NCBI GenBank assembly: GCA_040751985.1 | Contig: JBFMFU010000003.1 | Span: 1 to 64,000 of the forward strand | Origin: Desulfoferula sp040751985 | GTDB lineage: Bacteria > Desulfobacterota > Desulfarculia > Desulfarculales > Desulfarculaceae | DNA: 64,000 nucleotides | Direction: 5' to 3' | In this document: positions 60,601 to 64,000 of the stretch, piece after piece | Position numbering within the stretch: the first letter of the stretch is position 1 | Layout of the letters: every line of letters begins with the position of its first letter | Notes under the pieces: model-generated | Database searches by the model: none | What the model was told of the DNA's origin: nothing | What the model saw: the letters and a program-made list of their open reading frames with translations, nothing else | Made by a program: the position numbers and the translations under genes

Positions 60601-62232
60601 CAGCCCCGCCTGGGCCGGCTTTTGATGCTGGCGGTGCTGCTCTACGCCGAGCAGGGCCCGCCGCCGGAGCTGGGCACCAGCCCCCTGTTGGCCGGCCTGG
60701 AGCTGTCCCCGGCCGAGACCAGCGACCTGAAGTTCCTGCTGGCCCAGCACGACCTGGTGCGGCGGGTGGTCAGCGGCGAGGCCGGCCTGCGCGCCCTGCA
60801 GCCGGTGCTGGACTGCCAGGACCCGCCCCTGGTGGAGGCCCTGTTCCTGCTGGCGGTGATTTGCGGCGGGGCCCGGCGGGAGGGCTTCCTCACCGAGGAC
60901 CTCATGGAGGGCTACAACCGGGTGCTGGAGACGATCCGCCGCCTGTCCCTGGGACAGGCCGACGCCGAGCAGGCCCTGCAGGAGCAGATCGCGGACCTGG
61001 GCCGGCGCCTGCTGGCCTTCGAGCGCTACCAGGAGCTGCAGCAGGGCCCGGCCCCGGCGGCCAGCCTGCGCCACTTGCTGGAGACCCAGAAGCTGCCCGA
61101 GGCCGAGCGCGAGCACTGGCTGGCCCAGGGCCGGCGGCTGCTGGGCCTGGACCGGCTGCTCAAGCTGCGCGGGCTGTTGTTGGTGGACGGCATGGACCTG
61201 CGCATGCTGGCCGGCCGGGTGCCGGTGCGCTACATCTACCAGCTCAAGAGCCTGCGCTCGGTGGGCGTCACCCACTTCGAGCGCGACCTCTACGAGGGCC
61301 GCCGGCTCTACCGCGCCCTGCGCGAGCTGCCCCAGGAGGTGCAGGAGTTCGTGCTGGACGCCCTGGGCGACCCCCAGCGGCCCCTGACCATCACCGGCTT
61401 CGCCCAGGCCGCCGAGCGCCTGACCTACGCCAACCAGATACTGCTATTGCTGCTGGGCCTGTGCGCCAAGGACCTCTTGCCCGCGGAGGCGCCGGGGCCG
61501 CTAGGCCTGGACTTCGAGCCCCTGGGCCGGCTCATGCACCGCAAGTTCGAGATGGTCAACGAGCTGATCACCAACCTGGAGCCCCTGGCCCTGCTGCGCC
61601 GGCCGGGGATGCTAAAGCGCATGGTGGAGGCCCGGGAGGGGCTGGTGCTGCGCCTGGAGCCCCAGGCCGGGCGCATCAGCCTGACCGCCGCCGACCCCCT
61701 GCGCCTGGACCGCAAGATACAGGCGGTGCGCAAGGCGTCCAGTCCGGGCAAGCTCAAGCGCCTGTACCACCACGAGCTGAAGAAGCTGGCCGTGGCCCCC
61801 CACGGCAGCCTGGACTACCAGCAGCGCCTGGAGGAGGCCTTCCAGGAGAACCTGAAGCGCCTGGGCGTGGAGATGCTGGAGCGGGTGCGCGAGCGCCTGG
61901 CCGCCGAGGACGACCTGCCGGGCCTGGAGGCCAGGTTCAAGGCGGCCTGGGACGAGGGCCTGGAACTGCCGCTCTCCCCCAACCGGCAGCAGAGCCTGCG
62001 CGACCTGTACGAGATGAACGCCGAGCGCCTGCGCCGCCGCCTGTTGGGCGACATCAGCGCCAGGGTGGCGGTGCTGAACAGCTTCGCCGAGCTGGAGGAT
62101 TACTGGGGCCAGGTGAAGGGCCGCCTGAGGGAGCTGGCGCCCTACCTGAGCAAGGAGTTCCACCTGGCCGTGGCCCGCCGCTTCGACCACCGGGCCCAGA
62201 TTCTCAAGGCCAAGGCCCCGGACCAGCCCTGA
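57622..62232 (+). CDS. Giant protein of unknown function, 1,536 residues
   Basis: ATG 57622 is preferred (GAGGTGTCC upstream, 29 bp from the predicted transcription start). The protein is cytoplasmic, very rich in Leu, Ala, Arg and Glu, and has no signal peptide or membrane helix. Residues 145-255 read like a Rossmann/methyltransferase-type core. Residues 940-1110 resemble the HD-domain region of GlnD-type uridylyltransferases (LMLAVLLYAEQGPPPELGTS, LKFLLAQHDLVRRVVSGEAG, VEALFLLAVICGGARREG), but the metal-binding HD residues are replaced. The C-terminal 350 residues are long helices. I do not recognise a named family. It has its own promoter and stands between M20 and IspH-UbiA genes. Confidence 0.8.
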   Translation: MSGPKATLPPEVRRFSGLYRFIDPERFAELGIDPEDVPLGTYPAEDHPPFLPDRMGGNAYGLGLFEHTALAPEDARLMDSVDLSDPAQAAAASRRLNDIFKRLGLLIRYSRQGQRFFLIPRHYVAQFLVEVRARAEEITGFLSGLLARRLRERMRVGLLATEHELLLPELQSRMPQLEFHLLSRLSHLTARRPPLDALVLAGDPLRLALELLAGQALPAPTDHQGREDLGHFMASRFYDLLAEDGELLCIADRPPSPSSSLIKVRFKSQLEFKRFLMFSHVYRTHRRYRSRDGLEMELYSFDFEAFLMGLGVYHETVEGLLEGKSLAQMEPGEIDRLPYQNLALTRGSDQRMLSAWSRWLGRLFETVRLDRALPEAQRAEWEGRYQASQGFPPTLLIFQGVRRRPLRTLAELENRVRRRRLGGCPRALLADYKDSFTYVAQVLEILEQVRLGLYTKLPGLELSRLRKPFETALGHRQFKHVRRLMELAPRLARWEARFNPLGVMGARTPVLAHLEKLSLLGLEAGPLYQLLLIVLGHSTMSRVTFGKLPETSLEPLTDRSRYRDLEEAVTIIRLYRLLSVAEAAAASPEGLSPGQVREMFNLYDLAIQVVSDPELTWSQILDAQLNQAGGVQAKATRKMLKLFDFFDHLEDWRSLESVGPREKEALADFDPDKLTRIGQVIELVQQGRRFVGRFYAGDSSARPYFFRALLNCELHGTGRLLPKLGAAASFTLLWICVHASQRRLINCNPLLISEGETDLAERLAKLRRALLRFTPDQLHPQWLADLRRGLAAGRRAYLGDSGLFLSLERESGALAPQFTDPNVELALLGQLLGQTEGRALDQAPPRHLQAMDHAAHEARLFLEAQRTQLVGRQHLDLEQTLARLQERLQAYATGQLLDLPHFAGDLGLLLHYCPHLMDRLLPQPSGHPLSRRRLAAAAKLSALELKRLEGFQDMQLSHQMARQEFGAAAAGIVGVSPLQFQRLTASLSQLLHGQPRLGRLLMLAVLLYAEQGPPPELGTSPLLAGLELSPAETSDLKFLLAQHDLVRRVVSGEAGLRALQPVLDCQDPPLVEALFLLAVICGGARREGFLTEDLMEGYNRVLETIRRLSLGQADAEQALQEQIADLGRRLLAFERYQELQQGPAPAASLRHLLETQKLPEAEREHWLAQGRRLLGLDRLLKLRGLLLVDGMDLRMLAGRVPVRYIYQLKSLRSVGVTHFERDLYEGRRLYRALRELPQEVQEFVLDALGDPQRPLTITGFAQAAERLTYANQILLLLLGLCAKDLLPAEAPGPLGLDFEPLGRLMHRKFEMVNELITNLEPLALLRRPGMLKRMVEAREGLVLRLEPQAGRISLTAADPLRLDRKIQAVRKASSPGKLKRLYHHELKKLAVAPHGSLDYQQRLEEAFQENLKRLGVEMLERVRERLAAEDDLPGLEARFKAAWDEGLELPLSPNRQQSLRDLYEMNAERLRRRLLGDISARVAVLNSFAELEDYWGQVKGRLRELAPYLSKEFHLAVARRFDHRAQILKAKAPDQP

Positions 62233-62240
62233 CGACTAAC

Positions 62241-63983
62241 CTACGGCAGCCACCAGGCCAGCCCCACCAATCCCGCCAGCCAGAAGTTCAGGTCCACCAG
62301 GCCCTCGCCCAGGGCCCCAGGCATGATGATGCGCCGGGCCAGCAGGTAGTGCATCAGCCCCACCCCGGCCACCGGCAAGAGCAGGCCCCAGCACAGCGCC
62401 GCCGGCGCGCCCAGGGCCGGGGCCAGGAGCATGGCCAGGCCCAGGCCGGCCAAGAGCCACCAGACCAGGCGCCGGGCGCGGGCCTCGCCCAGCATGATGG
62501 GGATGGTCTCCTTGCCCACGATCAAATCACCCTGCACGTCCAGCACGTCGAAGATGGCGCAGCGGCAGAACACCAGCACCAGGGTGTAGGCGAAGGCCAG
62601 GCTGCTGGTCAGGGGCGCGAAGTGGCCGTGGCTCACCGCAGGCAGCACGGCCACGATGAAGGCCCAGGCCAGGGCGGCGCTGAGGGTCTTGGAGCCGGGG
62701 ATGTCCTTGAGGCTGGCCACCTTGATCTTTTTGCGCAGCCAGGGCGGGATCACCGGCACCGAGTACAGCACCCCGGACAGGCTCATCACCGCCACCAAGA
62801 GCAGAGGCGTGCGGCCCAGCAGGGCGCAGAGCAGGATGGCCGCCAGGGTGCAGACCACGCCGGCGCCCACCAGGAACCACTGGTGTTTGCTTAAAAAGGC
62901 CGCCCGGTCCGGGTCGTTGTACTGGCCGGCCTCCTTGTCCAGGAAGTGGTTGAGCACGTGCATGGCGAAGATGTAGCAGAAGGCCACCCCCACCAGGGCC
63001 TGGCTCGGCGGGGTGCCCTGCAGCAGGCCGGCGGCCAGGGCCATGCCCGCCGCGCCCAGGGCCACCAGCACCTGGCTGCGCACCAGGAAGCGGAAGACGC
63101 GCCGGGCCCAGAACAGCCAGCCGCGCTCGCCGGTGGAGCGGATGGCGGCCAGCTCCCTGAGCACCCGCTTGATCAGCCAGTTGGGCGTGGAGGCCCCGGC
63201 GGTGACCCCCACCAGGTTCAGCTCGGCCAGGGCCCGGCGGTCCAGCTCCTCGGCGGTTTCCACCAGGAACACCGGCTTTCCGGCGGCGGCGGCCACCTGG
63301 GCCAGGCGCTTGGTGTTGCCGCTGGTCTTGCCGCCCACCACCACCAGGCCCTCCACCTCGGCGGCCAGGCTCTTGACCTCGTCCTGGCGGCGGCGAGTGG
63401 CCTCGCAGATGGTCTGGTGCACCTCCACGGCCCCGAAGCGGCGGTGCAGAGCCTCCACCACGGCCTGGAAGTTCTCCCCGGTCTGGGTGGTCTGGGCCAC
63501 GGCCACCACGCTCTTGAGCGGCGGCAGGGCGGCCACCTGCTCCGGGCCGGAGACCACCTGCCCCCGGCCCTGGGCGTGGCCCAACAGCCCCACCACCTCC
63601 GGGTGGCTGGGGTCGCCCACGATGACCACGTCGGCGCCCTGCTTGGCCGCCCGGGCGATGATGGCCTGCACCCGGATCACCCGCGGGCAGGTGCCGTCGA
63701 TGACCGCGGCGAAGCCGGCCTCCTTGAGCCGCGCTCGCTCCTGGGGCGGCACCCCGTGGGCCCGGATGATCACCGTGCCGCCCTTCTGGCTGCCCGGCGG
63801 GGGCAGAGAGGGCAGGGCGTGGATGCCCTTGCTGGCCAAGAGCTCCAGGACCTGGGGGTTGTGGATCAGGGGGCCGTAGGTGTGGATGGGGCTCTCACTG
63901 GCGTGGGCCGCGCCCAGGGCCAGCTCCATGGCCCGGCGCACCCCCATGCAGAAGCCGGCGTGGCGGGCCAGGCGCACCTTCAC
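62241..63983 (-). CDS. ispH: Fusion of IspH (LytB) with a UbiA-type prenyltransferase
   Basis: GTG 63983 follows GGAGGCGGCCGC. Residues 1-285 are IspH: Cys12 (AGFCMGV), His41 (YGPLIHN), Cys99 (DGTCPRV), DPSHPEV and Cys193 (QTICEATRRRQ) are all in place, as are GGKTSGNTKRL and AGASTPNWL. Residues 300-580 have eight or nine hydrophobic helices with UbiA-type acidic motifs, NHFLDKEAGQYNDPDR and DVLDVQGDLIVGKETIP. IspH makes IPP and DMAPP; UbiA transfers prenyl chains to aromatic or other acceptors in the membrane. The fusion could pass product toward a prenylated quinone or lipid, but DMAPP itself is not the usual UbiA substrate. The gene runs to the window's right edge and is complete. Confidence 0.92.
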   Translation of the reverse strand: MKVRLARHAGFCMGVRRAMELALGAAHASESPIHTYGPLIHNPQVLELLASKGIHALPSLPPPGSQKGGTVIIRAHGVPPQERARLKEAGFAAVIDGTCPRVIRVQAIIARAAKQGADVVIVGDPSHPEVVGLLGHAQGRGQVVSGPEQVAALPPLKSVVAVAQTTQTGENFQAVVEALHRRFGAVEVHQTICEATRRRQDEVKSLAAEVEGLVVVGGKTSGNTKRLAQVAAAAGKPVFLVETAEELDRRALAELNLVGVTAGASTPNWLIKRVLRELAAIRSTGERGWLFWARRVFRFLVRSQVLVALGAAGMALAAGLLQGTPPSQALVGVAFCYIFAMHVLNHFLDKEAGQYNDPDRAAFLSKHQWFLVGAGVVCTLAAILLCALLGRTPLLLVAVMSLSGVLYSVPVIPPWLRKKIKVASLKDIPGSKTLSAALAWAFIVAVLPAVSHGHFAPLTSSLAFAYTLVLVFCRCAIFDVLDVQGDLIVGKETIPIMLGEARARRLVWWLLAGLGLAMLLAPALGAPAALCWGLLLPVAGVGLMHYLLARRIIMPGALGEGLVDLNFWLAGLVGLAWWLP

Positions 63984-64000
63984 GCGGCCGCCTCCAACTG

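Noticed and set aside
57622..62894. A 1,509-codon open frame on the forward strand that overlaps the giant-protein gene in another frame (from 58365).
   Set aside because: It is very rich in Pro, Gly, Ala and Arg with no motif, as expected for an out-of-frame reading of a high-GC gene. The real frame has normal amino-acid composition, its own ribosome site and a promoter.

Overview
The window is a high-GC bacterial chromosome segment, most likely from an anaerobic Desulfobacterota (deltaproteobacterial) lineage of the Desulfarculales kind. The evidence is the gene content: heterodisulfide-reductase-like (Hdr/MvhD) electron-transfer genes, a 2-hydroxyacyl-CoA dehydratase-type enzyme with its ATP-dependent activase, many Fe-S proteins, and a selenocysteine-containing SelD beside a LysR regulator. 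No rRNA, tRNA or ribosomal-protein marker was seen, so the genus cannot be fixed.

Layout. 1-1357: an intergenic field of palindromes and a dispersed repeat, then a DUF1566 protein. 1475-5687: an Mla/MCE-type lipid transport operon (sensor-like lipoprotein, STAS-permease, ATPase, MCE protein, auxiliary lipoprotein). 5710-10183: a GAF histidine kinase, two lipoproteins (one an alpha/beta hydrolase), an isochorismatase-fold hydrolase and a DUF547 protein. 10199-12690: a complete 2,492-bp IS1595-family element with 32-bp inverted ends and an 8-bp target duplication. It carries three passenger genes, including a PIN-domain protein and a 40-residue protein, and it sits between the DUF547 stop codon and that gene's terminator. 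13025-20634: a GlcD/GlcF-type fusion, a GcvH-like lipoyl carrier and HdrB/HdrC/HdrA-MvhD/HdrA-like genes. 20874-26940 (divergent): dehydratase, activase, acyl-CoA ligase, divergent thiolase and two small accessory proteins.

26992-33322: LytTR regulator, secreted protein, selD (UGA = Sec), HAD phosphatase, LysR regulator, UbiB-like kinase and a phasin-like protein. 33608-36142: a PAS/GGEEF diguanylate cyclase with a structured leader. 36139-41945: a complete branched-chain amino-acid type ABC transporter with two tandem binding proteins. 42047-45460: a 37-residue membrane peptide, exonuclease III, a zinc ribbon protein, small membrane or secreted proteins and a protein built of two identical six-cysteine repeats. 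45731-47671: a lower-GC, partly decayed island holding a duplicated hemW 3' end, remnants of a molybdopterin oxidoreductase and its Fe-S subunit, a DUF169 protein and a small unknown. 47899-63983: hemW, fadD, dprA, topA, two amino-acid-type binding proteins, an M20 peptidase, a 1,536-residue protein of unknown function, and an IspH-UbiA fusion.

Functional reading. The Hdr-like and CoA-enzyme blocks share a divergent promoter region and plausibly form one anaerobic module, in which flavin/Fe-S proteins move electrons and the ligase, dehydratase and thiolase handle an acyl-CoA substrate. The substrate cannot be named from sequence. The features most worth following are the passenger-carrying IS element, the lipoyl-carrier/Hdr cluster, the giant unknown protein, the IspH-UbiA fusion and the decayed hemW island.
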